Source of the DNA: Acanthornis magna
Lineage: Eukaryota > Chordata > Aves > Passeriformes > Acanthizidae
Direction of reading: 5' to 3'
DNA: 64,000 nt
Assembly (NCBI GenBank): GCA_036785705.1
Contig: JAWUZG010000051.1
Coordinates: forward strand, 15,156,501 to 15,220,500
The notes under the pieces are model-generated. The model was not told the DNA's origin, did no database searches, and saw nothing but the letters and a program-made list of their open reading frames with translations. Each line of letters starts with the position of its first letter. Position 1 is the stretch's first letter. Below are positions 26,352 through 37,959 of the stretch, one piece after another. Position numbers and translations under genes: made by a program.

Positions 26352-28609
26352 TGTGTTTTGATTTGGGAACAAAAATGAATGTTGAAATATTAGAATCTTT
26401 CAGAATGTCATACAATGTAGATAAATTGTGTCCTGTTACAGTTCCTTCTGATGGGAACTACTCACTAGTAACCAACTGAGAAGCTCTGCTGAATTTTTCT
26501 GAAGTGGGAGGACAGGAGTTATGTCCGTTCCTATCACCCATCAAAAAGTGGCTTAGAAGATTTTGGGCCAAGCTGAAATGCCAGTGTTCAAACTGCAGCA
26601 TTTAAGCACAGAGGTACTTTCTATCCTTGCACTTCTCCTGAAACAGGTGATGCCTCCAGAAAAGGAGAAATTGATTGACCAGTTCAAAGCAGAAATGCCA
26701 GGGGAAAGTGGTACCTTTGGCCATCTCAGCACATGAAGTTCTTGCGCTTGCTCTACTGCTGGACTTGCATTCCAGGAGAGACATATGATCCCCTCACATG
26801 AAAGCTACTGCCAAAATATTTCTGAGGTTGGCCTTTGGTTTTGCAATACAGATTTCTTAGCCCTCTCTTCACCTGGCAGTGTGTGCCTTTTTGTTCCCTG
26901 ACATCTGGCAGCACTCTGTGATATAACTTTGTGTAATATAAGTGTGATTGAACACTATTAAAAGAGGAATTTGGGTTTCTGTTTATGTGGGCATTCCAGT
27001 ATTTAGCTTTTAATTTCTGCACAAATGTTGGGAATGAGTTGAGGTAGGATACTTCCAATATAAATATAAAATATACCTGAAAATTTTTAATTAATTCACT
27101 GACAATAAGGATGTCCTCTTTATACTTATAAGCTATCATGACATGCTGAAGTGTTACTGTTAATGGTAATGATAGTTATCTGCATATAAAATTAACTGAA
27201 CAGTCAAAGTTTATATCCATACTGAACCACTTTTCTATGGGGTACCTTGTGAACCACATTTCTTTTCCTTAGCTGCTCATTATTCTCAACATCTTTTACT
27301 GTGATTTTTTACAAAGAAAGTAGAAAAACACCTTGATTTGAAGAATACTCTCAGATCAGCTGATCAATCAAAATGACCAAAACCAAAAATGAAATCATAT
27401 GTTCCAAAAAGCTGTATATTTTATTATTTGATTCCATTGTATTTTTTAAGATTTGTATTTTTAAAAAGTATTTCTAAAAATAACTTTTTGGGGGAAAAAC
27501 CCTAAAATGGGATACTTCAAACTCATAAGCCACTTGCTATTAATATTTTCAAACTTGAGATCAGACCTGTAAGAGTTAATGTAGAGCGCATTGAGAGATC
27601 TTAAAGCACAGTATGACAGAAGAGCAAAGTAATGTATCTTTCCTACTGGGACCTTTAGCCACAAGCTGATTGAGTCCAAAGTAGTGTCAATGAGCTGATG
27701 TTAGAGCTAGGACTGAAACTTCAGGCTTCTGTCTTTAAATCCACCATTTGAACATTATTGAAATAACGAATTCAAACAATGAAACAAAAATTAGTGTTGT
27801 TCCAGCACCTGGCATCCCACATAATACTTGCAATTAGCACAAAAGAAAAAAGAGGAGAATTTCAATTATATGAAGATCTTCTGCGTTATGAATTTCAGCC
27901 CTTGAGAGCATCAGTGTCTGAAGACAGCACCAGAAAAATTCCCTCCCTGTCTCAATACCTGACCAGGGTGAATTGTTGGAACACTGTCTTCTGTGAATTG
28001 CATTAGAGGCTGAGATTCCCAAAGAAACAATTTCTGTGTGTCCAGCACTCAACAGCCTGTGATCCAGAGAATGTGTCTGACCAAAGCAAGGTACGTGCAG
28101 GTACTGAGATATGGAGATCCCTCTCATGAGTGTTTCCCACCAAGGTGGGAAGACAATCTAGATGCTGTTTCACCTGGAAATGCCACCAGCACTTGAACAG
28201 CACGATTTTCGGAAAAAGGGGGAACAATATTTGGAAGAACCCCATGAATGAAAGAGAGCAGCACGACTATAAAGTTTACTTAATAGCATGAGCATTGAAA
28301 CCTCTATTTTTTCTGCAGTAAAACTGTTATTATCTGAACTCTCCATCTTGATTCCAAATATCTGGATTTTATCAAACTCACTCATTTTTGAGAAATTACA
28401 AAATAAAGAAATCCACTTAGAAGGAGACAAGGAATAAAATCTTTTAGGAAAGTTATAGCTCCCTTTAAAAACCTGGAATGAGGCACCGATCTCCAGTGCC
28501 AGATTGCAACAATGGCAAAGGAAAAAGTCATCAAGGAAAATGCTGACTTCATATCACACCTGATGGTAACAAACCCAGCTGCAGTTTCAAGCAGGGGAAC
28601 GGTACTTCT
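26352..28609. other. Intergenic, no gene seen
   Basis: The unique AT-rich sequence has no supported feature. The minus-strand frame at 26753-27139 has no recognisable domain. Confidence 0.55.
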
Positions 28610-28870
28610 CGCTCATCACTTTAAAGTCTGATCTGTTTTAAAGCTCCTGCTAAATGTGACAGTTTAAAGGGACATTTAATGGAATTGCTCCTTGTACCTT
28701 GTGTTATGCTTTAGCTCTGGAAGGAAAAACTTGCCAGTTTTGCTGAAGTCCTGCCAGGACCGCGGCAATGTGCGCTATGCGTGATCATCCATTTGGGACA
28801 GGAGCAAGATGGTCACTTGCACAGACCTTTTATAGCCATCTGAAGATCGAATGACCTGCTGTGGTTCTAA
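28610..28870. promoter_or_regulatory. Candidate conserved non-coding element with local CpGs
   Basis: The block contains ccaggaccgcggcaatgtgc, tatgcgtgatcatcc and ttttatagccatctgaag. It has CpGs unusual for the surrounding AT-rich sequence and is unique, non-coding and non-repetitive. The call is by eye. Confidence 0.28.
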
Positions 28871-29695
28871 TCAGGGCTCAGCTCAGCAGGAACTGCCAAG
28901 AGGAAAAGGCCAAAGGAGAGAGAGAATTCAAAGCTCACATCATAACAGCAATCAAGCAGGGCCATAGTTACAGGCAAACCACAGAAATGAGTAGGGTAAA
29001 AGAATTATCCAACTATGACAGGCACATTAACGCTGGTCGCATTCCAAAGCACTCATTACAGCACTCCAGTGTGGGTCTCTGTACAGCTGGTCAAATAATG
29101 CTCATCAAATAAACGATTTGACAAATTTTGCAGAGTTTCAAAAATAAATTATCCAAAAAAGTGTGCTTTTAAAATTATTCCCACAGCTGTAGTCTTGCGA
29201 GTCTAGAAAAATGTTCAAACTCTCCTCTTTCCCTCAGCTTTCTCACTCTCTACATTTTCTTAATTCACGCTCCCCAGTCGCACTTTCTGAGCAACTCTGG
29301 TAAAGTCAGGTCTCTGGGTGCACATTGCAGCCTTCCCAAGCAACTCAAAAGAGCAGCACAGAGTACATTGCCCAGTTCTCCTGTGCACCCCTAAGTTTTA
29401 ATAATAAATCAGCATGTCAGTACACATGACAAAGCCCAGAACCTTGCCAGTTTCTCCCAGACTACTTAGGCATCCAGTTGTACTTCACCAGCACTCCACT
29501 GAAGTTAATGCACTGTGCTGGTTTACACTGCATGAGGATCTGCTCCATCATCACAGTGACTCAGGACAAGGCACATTTTACAAAGGGTCTTGCTTACTTG
29601 CCTGCCTGAGTGTGGTTCTCTGTTGTCTGGTACACTGGGATTTGTTAGTAAGTACGATTCTGCAAATTTATATTTTCCCATGATAATCTCATTTG

Positions 29696-29860
29696 GAAAA
29701 CAAAAAACTAAAAAACCAAAAAACCAAAAACAAAACCGAACCAAACAAAACAAAAAAACACACAGAAAAAAATCCAAATCCCCCTCAAAAAAGAAAAACA
29801 AGAAAGAAAAACCACCAAAAAACCCCAAAAATAACCAACAAAAAAAAAAAAAAAAAAAAC
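29696..29860 (+). repeat. A-rich low-complexity tract with AAAACC/AAAAC units
   Basis: It consists of irregular aaaacc, aaaaac and aaaccaaa units ending in a run of about 20 A. ORFs through it, rich in lysine on one strand and phenylalanine on the other, are artefacts. Confidence 0.9.
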
Positions 29861-30619
29861 AGAGCATATATTTATTGACTCTAATGGATTTTTTTTTTTT
29901 CATTTTTATTACTGCAGCCAGGAAAATTGCTTTTTATACATAACAATGCATACTGAGTGCTTGTCCCAAACAAGTATAAAAGAACAGGTTCAGCAAATTT
30001 TTTCTAGTTCTTCTGAGTGGCTTCAAATGATAACCATGTTCATACAGCCAAGATGGTGCAGTCATCCCTGAATGCTAGATCCAGTTCTTGATTGATTCAG
30101 TTCTCCACAGCTCTTGTTTGAAGGTCCTTCAGGTGAGAAACATGTACACCAAAGTCATTCCTTTTTTCACTATCATTAGGAACAGAGGCACAATAGCAGA
30201 AAGAGAGTTTATTCTGTATAAACAGAAAGAATTTATTTTCCTAGTCCTGCTGGACCAACTCATTCAATAGAATAAGCATACATTTAATCAACAAAAAGAA
30301 GTCAGCGTAGAAACTATTCAAAACTATGAAGATAGAACTATTACTTATTTTATTTTATTTTGTTGGCAGATTTAAAAACCATTTGCAAGAGGTCCCAGAT
30401 ACCTGGCAGATCAGGTCCTGCTCTTGTTTCTATTTAAAGGTCCCTCCTCCTGAACAGTGTGATTATTGGTCGATAGAGGGAGGCTTCTGACCACAGGAAG
30501 TAGGAGCCTGGCCAGGACCCAGGCCAGGCTGCAGAATTTTGCTGTCTGGTGAAACAAAAGTGAATGTTCAGTCTTGCCACTTTTAGAAACAAATGCAATA
30601 CCTACAGGTTTGGGAAGTC

Positions 30620-30702
30620 TGGTTTTTGTTGGTTTGTTGGTTTGTTTGTTTGTCTTTTTCTGGGTTTTGTTTTTGGGGGGGTTGCTGTTGTTGTTGTTTT
30701 TA
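30620..30702 (+). repeat. G/T-rich low-complexity tract
   Basis: It has GGTTTGTT and GTTTT units, then a G7 run, then (GTT)n. It resembles the tracts at 34131, 34289 and 38454, and is the reverse-complement style of the A-rich tract 0.9 kb to its left. Confidence 0.85.
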
Positions 30703-32219
30703 AGTAATAATGCTTTTTGTGATGCATTTATTAAGAATATCAAGCCAAACTTATAATTTCCTCATAGGAAGGGAAGAGCATAAATGTTTTTTATCACTTA
30801 CTCACTACAGTCATGATAATGAGGCATGTACAAGCATCATGGTTACAAGTAGAATTATATTATATAATACCACATTTAGATTCACAAGGAATTTACCACT
30901 TCAGTACTGTCCACTAAAACACTCGTATCCAATAAATGCAAAACACAGGAATACAAGCCTCTCAAAATTCCTCATTTCTTTTTGATTTTTTGTTTTGTTT
31001 TGTTTTTCCAAACTTGACAAAATTACTGTGGCTAAGAGATGACAATGGAGAGATTTGCACTATTTCTTTAAATCCAGAGCAGGGGAAGATCATATCCAAT
31101 AGTAAGCCTAGAGAGTAACTTTGGAGATAGATCGATTTTCCTTAATCTAATAAAGTTGAGAGGCAGCAGGAGGGTGCTTGTACTGATCCATATCACCTGG
31201 TAGTTCAAACCTTTCACAAATACTGTCAAAATGGGTGTTAAGCAATGTTGCAGTCTCACTGGGAAATTAAGCTGTAGATTCTTCTTACGATTAGGACAGG
31301 AAGAGCTGAGTGTGCCAAAGGAAGCTGTGTTGGTGATTTTAGGCACATGACCAATTTATATTTGTGGATCTGCACAAAGATGTGCCAGTTCACTCCATAA
31401 AAGCTCCCAAGCAGTCAAAGAAGTTCAGTAAAGTCAGTGGAAAATTAAGCATAAGGAAAGAAGGTTCAGAAACAGAAACAAGTAAAAATGAAAATGGGTA
31501 TCTAAAATGGAACCATGATGTCAAAAGCAGAAGTAAAAAAAAAAAAAAGGCATTTTGACCTTTCTAATTCTGTATGTATTACAAGAGTTCTTAAGAATCT
31601 TACATATTTTACCTTTTTTTCTCTTTCCTCAGCTGTGTATTTTTTCACCTTTATAGGAATGGATTCCAAAACCATTTTTATTGCCCAATAAAGAGCTTTC
31701 AGTTGTGTCAGAATATTCAGTCTTTAAAATATGGGAAAGGGAGGTGAAAGGAAAAAAAGGTCTAGAAGAGAGGCCAGAAGGCACCAGATTGTTATTTTCC
31801 AGATGCAAGACAACCATCTCTTTTGATTTTTATAGGCCAGTCCTGAAACACAACACACATGCATCCATCCTACAGGATTGCAGATTGCGACTGTTACACT
31901 TGTAGATCCAAAGGCTGCAGCCTTTTTGGGAGGCTTTGGTTTGTCCACATACACAAACCAGTTGTACATGGGGTAATTAAGTCCGGCCTCAAGTGTAGCT
32001 GCCATGAAACGTCAGGAATCTTCCAAGAAGCTGAGGGAGGAGGGAGCTGGGCCTGATCTGTGGCCTCAATGAGTGTCCTGCAATGATTGTGGTGCTTCTC
32101 AGCTGAGTGCTAAGTCACTGCAGGTACAACAGCTGCTGCTGCAGCTTCATGGGGGAGGAAAGCTAGGAAAAGCTTTCCTTTCCTAAGTCACCCACACAAG
32201 TCCTAAGGGAAACTCAGAG

Positions 32220-32900
32220 AACAGGGCTGAAAACACATTTATTTGGGGCAACCAAGGAGTCAACAGAAAAAGAAGGCAAAATAATGTCAAAGATAAACTA
32301 AGCGGAGTAGGTATAAGCACAGATGCTAGAGAGGTTGTTAGGGAAGAAGACCCCACCAAGATCCAAAAGGGGTGAGAGAGAAGTGAGGAAGAAATTAAAT
32401 AAAGAGAAGGAAATTTAGAGACCTATAAGAAGGCAGCCTGTCACAGAAATTGTGCTGTAAGAGCATCTGAGTAGGTGAATTAAAGACATTGGACCAGCAT
32501 TGAAGAGGATGAAACCAAAAAGAAATCTAAGTTCAAAACATCACTAGTGTGACCAGTGATGTCATTTAATATGAAGACTGAGAATCAATGAAGGAGAAAG
32601 ATGTGAACAGATAAAAAAATTAGAGAAAGAAATTAGAGAGACTGGAGACAGAGCAAGAAGATTCATCAACAACAATCATCCAGGATCCTCAGTGCAGCAG
32701 CTAAGTCAGTCTTTTCATCAGAGGAAGACTTCGGTCTCAGTGGCAGGGAGCAGGACGATAAAAAGATCACAAGGTCTAAATGAGCATTTCAACAATCAAG
32801 CAGGGATTTGAGAGGAAGCAAATAGAGAGAGGAGGGAAGAGGCATAAAGCTGGACAGACTAAGCTGAGGAAAAGGAGAGGCAGTAGGGAGTGCTTGGTAT
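32220..32900 (+). other. Purine-rich intergenic block
   Basis: A and G dominate the plus strand (gagagagaagtgaggaagaa, agagagaggagggaagagg) over about 680 bases. No tandem unit or gene was found. Neighbouring sequence to 34130 is unremarkable. Confidence 0.6.
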
Positions 32901-33715
32901 TTAGAATCTGCGTATTTCTTCCTTGAAGTGATGAGGCAATTTATTTTGAAGAGGTTTATACTGTGTGGAGGGCAAAGGGACTGTAGACTGTCTGTCTTAT
33001 GCAAGTTACAATTGAACCACCAGTGTCAGGTGGCACAGGAAGAGTTAACTTCAAGTCCTACCAAGTGGCTGTACAGCTGCTGAAATGCATCTGTCAACAG
33101 AACTATTACTGTCATCAGATCAGCACAATGTCCTTGACCCTGGAGGTCAACTGCGAGGCATTAGCTGCTGCACAGACAGAGCTGTCATGCTCCTGTGGGA
33201 ACCCAAAGGTTACAAGACCAATTAGATCAGCCCCAGAAGCAAAACCGTCCCTCCTTATCCAATAGTGACTTAGAAGCGCAGGTGGAGCAGTGTCATAGAG
33301 TTCCTCCAGCACCTTTTCCCTTTGGAAACCTAGATTTATACACTCTCTTTCAAACAGGAAAGGAGAGCCACTCTGTTTATTGCCCTTCATAGTCTCCATT
33401 TATGCCCATCACTACACCCTTGTGTAGTTTGCTGGGTGCAAAACCTGCACTAGACATTGAATGGCTGACGGCTGGAAGGGGGTGGGAGGTGCATTTGCCC
33501 AGGGGGAACCCCAGGGGCGGCACAGCTTGGTGGAAATAAGTAGCATGGGATGGAGGTTTTAGGACTGCAAGAGTGAAGAGCTGCAGGACAGGACCAAGAT
33601 GTCTGTGCTTTTAACCATAAGGAGATGAACAAAGGGATTAAAAACTCCTTTTTAAAGTATCTGGTGGCATTCACATTGACTTCAGCAATGTTTTTTATTA
33701 TTTTGTTTACAGTAA

Positions 33716-33770
33716 AATCTACTGTGGACTACTGTAAATCTACTGTAAAATTTTACTGAGTAAAATCTCA
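33716..33770 (+). repeat. Cluster of TACTGTAAA/TAAAATCT words with a 12-bp palindrome
   Basis: Words gtaaaatct, ctactgt and actgtaaa recur several times in about 55 bases. GTAAAATTTTAC at 33745-33756 is a perfect palindrome. This looks like local slippage or duplication. Confidence 0.7.
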
Positions 33771-34130
33771 GTAGAAGTTCTCAGCTGTAATAGAGGCAGA
33801 GAGCTCTTAATGTCACATTTCTCTGAAGGGATGTGAAGTCTTAAAGCTAGGATTTCATTAGTGAACAATTTCATTAAATCTCCTCTGCTGATATATATAG
33901 ACACATAATCCAGTGCTGTTCAATTTTCAAGCCTGGCAATTTCAACCCAGCTTAACTGAAATATTATCTAAATTACATTTTTAAACAGGTGATTGGCAGT
34001 GAAATGGCAGCATTTCCCTCAATACTAGAATATGGCAGCATGGAAGGGAGTTGAGAGAGCAGTAGGAAGGCAGAGGAAGCAGGGAACAAAGACGGAAGAG
34101 GTCAAAGGAAAGGGGAAAATAATCAGCTGC

Positions 34131-34178
34131 TTTTTGGGTGGGGTTTTTTTTGTTTGTTTTTTTGGTTTTTGTTTTTTC
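34131..34178 (+). repeat. G/T-rich low-complexity tract
   Basis: A ttttgggtgggg start is followed by T-runs broken by G (tttgtttg, tttggttttt). It is simple sequence without coding value. Confidence 0.85.
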
Positions 34179-34288
34179 AGTAAAGTGATTGTAAACTCAC
34201 TTGTGAGATTGTTAATCTCACAGCACATTTTTCAGCTTGTGGAGGTGCCTCCCCTCCTCATGCTCTTCCAGTTTACCTCCCCCCAAGA

Positions 34289-34345
34289 GTTTTTGTTTTG
34301 TTCTGTTTGTTTTGTTTTGCTTTGCTTTGTTTTGTTTTGTTTTGT
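34289..34345 (+). repeat. (GTTTT)n simple repeat
   Basis: It is made of pentanucleotide units gtttt with variants gcttt and gttct, about eleven in total. Confidence 0.92.
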
Positions 34346-34722
34346 GGCAACCCACATTAGCAAGACACGTTTATGTTACTTAAACCAGGCCCAACCTCCC
34401 ACTGTGTGCCAAACAAGGCGAGGACTCGACCCTTTTGTTCATCTCCAGGTTCTGCAAATCCTGCAACGTTCGTGAAGTCAGCTCAGCACTCACAGCAAGT
34501 GGAAGCTCCCAGCCCCACAGCAGCTGTGCACAGACTTGATCTTCAGGTTTTCACACACAGTCCTCAACCTCCCCTGCCCAAGCCTTCTTTCCCTGCGTTT
34601 TTTTTTAATGCAGAAAGCAGTAACCCTTTGGCCCGGCTAGCCCCCCGCTATCAGATTCCACCAGAGGAATTCTGGGCACGAAGCTTCACAGAGCAAACAG
34701 GTCTCCTGCCTTCTCTAAATGT

Positions 34723-34749
34723 CTCCCCCTCCCTCTCTCCCTCCCTCTA
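34723..34749 (+). repeat. (CCCT)n-type pyrimidine tract
   Basis: It is a C/T-only run of about 27 bases with ccctccctctctccctccct content. The minus strand is a purine tract. Confidence 0.85.
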
Positions 34750-35654
34750 TGTTGCTGGGAATCCACCCTTATCCAGTGCAGGGGGGGATGATATTTTTGA
34801 ATTGTGTTTATTTGTTGGCACCCTGGTGTGAAAGCGCTTCCCATCAACTGCATATTAATCTTGTCAGCAGTTGTGAACATTTTCCTTTCTGCCCTAAGTA
34901 GTCCATGACTTTTGAGTCTCTTGCTCTCTTCCATCCCCACTTCTCATTGTAATTAAAAAGAAATTAATCTTCCTGGTTTTTGCTAAAGTGACTTCAACCA
35001 TGCCAAAATGGTAAGACAGGGACTGCTTTAGCCTTAGGAAGAGTGAAGTTAGGAAAGTTGCAAATTGGCTATCGTGCCCTGTTTCATTGTGATTTTTGTT
35101 TCAGGGTTGTTTTGATGAACTGAATTGAGTGTAGTTGCACTGAACAGTATTCCTCTGGAAAAGGCACTATTAAAATCTCTCTGACTGATGATACAATGTT
35201 GGGAATGCATGGGGACACTGCATAGTGGGAATTACAAAAGAGGTAACTGAGACTGCCCATCACACAGAGACTGCACATATCCATTGCCCCATCCCAATCA
35301 GAGAGGAAAGTGGTCTCCCCACCCCACTGGAAGAGTGGAACTAGCAGAAATCTTGTACCTTTTTTGCTAGTGAAGATTCAGATGTCCAAATGGGTCCTGG
35401 ACCCACTCCCAGAAGCCCCAGCTATATCTAGGATGGATAGTGCCAGCTTGAAATAAGCTCTTGCTGATTAAAAGTGGAACTGCTTGCTTATACAGCACCC
35501 AAGGCTATATTTACTATCTTATTTCCCCAGGACCCTCGCTAAATAGCCCAACCAAACACAGAGCTTCAGGCAATACCTTCTAGTTCTTCTATGGTAAGAG
35601 ACCCAGGTATTTGGAAAACTCAGCATATGCAGTCTCATCCTTCCAGATCTAAAA

Positions 35655-35702
35655 CACAGATGGGCATAATTCAGAGAAGCCTCTGAACTATGCCCATCTG
35701 TG
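35655..35702. other. 22-bp inverted repeat (hairpin) with 4-base loop
   Basis: The left arm starts cacagatgggcataattc and the right arm ends gaactatgcccatctgtg. Twenty-one of 22 positions pair. The single A-C mismatch on the plus strand becomes a U-G wobble in a minus-strand transcript, which would then pair along the whole stem. The loop is aagc (35677-35680). It is too short for a usual pre-miRNA. No known RNA family was recognised. Confidence 0.85.
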
Positions 35703-36114
35703 AGCTAGCCAAGTGTGTTCTGTAGCTCTTTGGCATTCATATCATGGTAGTAACTCAGCCTTTCCACCTGCATTAGGGTGTGACTTTTGCAGGGACTTGG
35801 CCACTGTGCCATTATAATCCATGCTTTCATTACTTCACCAGCAAATCACTGTTATGTACCAGGGATGGGCTTATACCTGAAGTATATTCCGTAAAGATGG
35901 GAGTGGGAAGTACTACTTGCCTTCTAAAGGAGCATCTTCCTGAGACAATGTGTCCTCATGTCCGGGGATTTGTACCATATGCCTATCAAACTTCAACTTC
36001 TCCTTATGACCCAAGATTGCCAGAACCAATATGCGTAAAACATCCCTTCATCCCTGTATCCTGTCCCCACTGAAGGTAGGGAAGGTTGACAAATCCAGAC
36101 CCAGAATATTCATG

Positions 36115-36184
36115 TAATATCATAATATCATAATATCATCATATCACATCATATCATATCATATCATATCATATCATATCTATC
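36115..36184 (+). repeat. (ATATC)n-type microsatellite
   Basis: It consists of imperfect units at the left (aatatcat, catcatatcac) and about seven clean atatc units at the right. It is a pentanucleotide array that has probably expanded from a degenerate seed. Confidence 0.92.
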
Positions 36185-36889
36185 CTACATTGTCTTCTTT
36201 GTGGTGTCCAAAACACTCCAGATCTGTCAGCCTTTTTGGTACACCGTATAAATTGTTTATATGATCAGTGTTTAAGGAAAAGGATCAGCTATAGAATAGA
36301 AGACAAAGAAGGAGCTTTTATCTGTGTGAAATGGACAGTGGTTTGAATTTATAGTGTCGGGCTTTCTGAGTAAGAATACTTCGTGATGCTGGCTGACAGA
36401 TGTTTTGTAAGAATTTGATATTGCTAAGTACCTTATCACTGCTGTATTTACATTTCTATTGTTATTACAAAGCATTTCACAACAGACAAACAGATATCAT
36501 CCCAAACACAGAGGCCAATGACTTGGCTGAAAAATTAGCAACCTGCTTCTTGTGGACTGAAAGTTAATTCTAATTTTTCTCTTCAACAGCCAAGTTTTTC
36601 TACCACATCACGGAGCTGTCTGCTCCAAGGCAGATTCTGCATTCCTTCAAATATCAAGAGAAAGATCATGCTAAACAAAGAGCAGCAAGGTGAGTAATCT
36701 TGTACTGGTTGAAGACTAGAAATGCAACAGGCAGAGGGCACGTGACCCTCAGATGCTTTAAATTCAACTAATTCCATAACTCAGCCTCTTCCTGCAATAT
36801 TTAATTTCCAAGAAAGATTTGATTTACTTCCTGTCTGAAAACTCATCTCCTCGTTCTGCTAACAGAGCTACATCTTTCCATTCTGAGCT

Positions 36890-37235
36890 CTGATGGTGTC
36901 TCTGTCAGCAAATTTACATCAGATGCAAGTGTGCCACTTTGTTATTTATGTCAGCATCACTCTGGCTGGGACTAACAAGGCTTTGTTTGCCCCAGGGCTG
37001 CAGCTTTTTCTTTTATTTACGTTAAAAGGTTTTGCCAAAGTCTAAAAATGTGCAAAACTGATGACATCATTGTGGGACAGTCCACAGGAATATAAAGCAG
37101 GATTAGGATACTATCAACAAATCAGAATTTAAGTATTGTTCCACTGGGCAAGGAGTGTTTTCAATTAATTTGTAATTAAATAAGGGAAGCAATTTAGTGA
37201 ACTTAGAGAGATATTCCAGCAAACGGTTTATCTCA
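36890..37235. promoter_or_regulatory. Candidate conserved non-coding element
   Basis: It carries TGACATCA (37062-37069, CREB/ATF-like or PBX-like), ttgttatttatgtcagcatc, and a TTAATT/TAATTA-rich stretch, ttcaattaatttgtaattaa, at 37160-37179. There is no repeat or ORF of note. Confidence 0.32.
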
Positions 37236-37959
37236 TCAGTCTGAACCACACATTCCTCCAGAACAGGATCATTGTTTAGATCTTGGGCATGTTATATGAT
37301 CCGACCTATAGGAGTAATTCAATAAAACATCAATATTTTCCTTCTATTAACCCTCAGTGTCATGCTGAATGGAGAGAGCTGCCTCTGCCTTCCTTCACAG
37401 TCCCCATTAGATCTGTACCCTCTCTAAATGGTTGGACAGGTGTTATCACTAAGCAGCCTGGGGCTTTCAAACATAGTCAAGCCAGACACATTCTCCAGCC
37501 AATTTGCAGCACAGCACTGATGTACAGAGGAATAGAGCTGAAGCAATGGAGGGAAAAATAGTGAGGACAGAGAGCAATAAAGGGGAAACACACACTGCTT
37601 TCACAGTGGAAAACATAGTGTCAGTTGAAGAGATTTCCAACTGATAGGCTTTGCTAATTTTTTTTCTCAAAATATTCTTTATAAAATCCTTTTTCAATCA
37701 GACTCAGAAGTACAAGGTAGTTTAAGAGGACCTGAGAAAAGACAAGCAGTTCCAGATGGAGTTCTACACATTAATATTATCAGGGCAGGCAGAGCAGGGA
37801 TTTGTTGATTGTTTAAAGGGCTTAGTGCAACAGCTGGGCACATTTTGCGTATGACCAAAAGTAAGAGCACAAACGAATGCTGATGTCCAGACATCTGGCC
37901 TTCTAGCTATTGTTCTTGGCTTTTTCTTTTTTTTTTTTTTTCATAGCCAGAGCTATTCC

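Noticed and set aside
34032..34831. Overlapping plus-strand frames of 147 and 152 residues
   Set aside because: The first reads through two G/T simple repeats. The second has no domain and overlaps it in another frame.
35655..35702. Calling the 22-bp hairpin a microRNA gene
   Set aside because: The hairpin is only 48 bases with a 4-base loop, shorter than a normal pre-miRNA, and no known seed family was recognised. It is kept as an unexplained inverted repeat.
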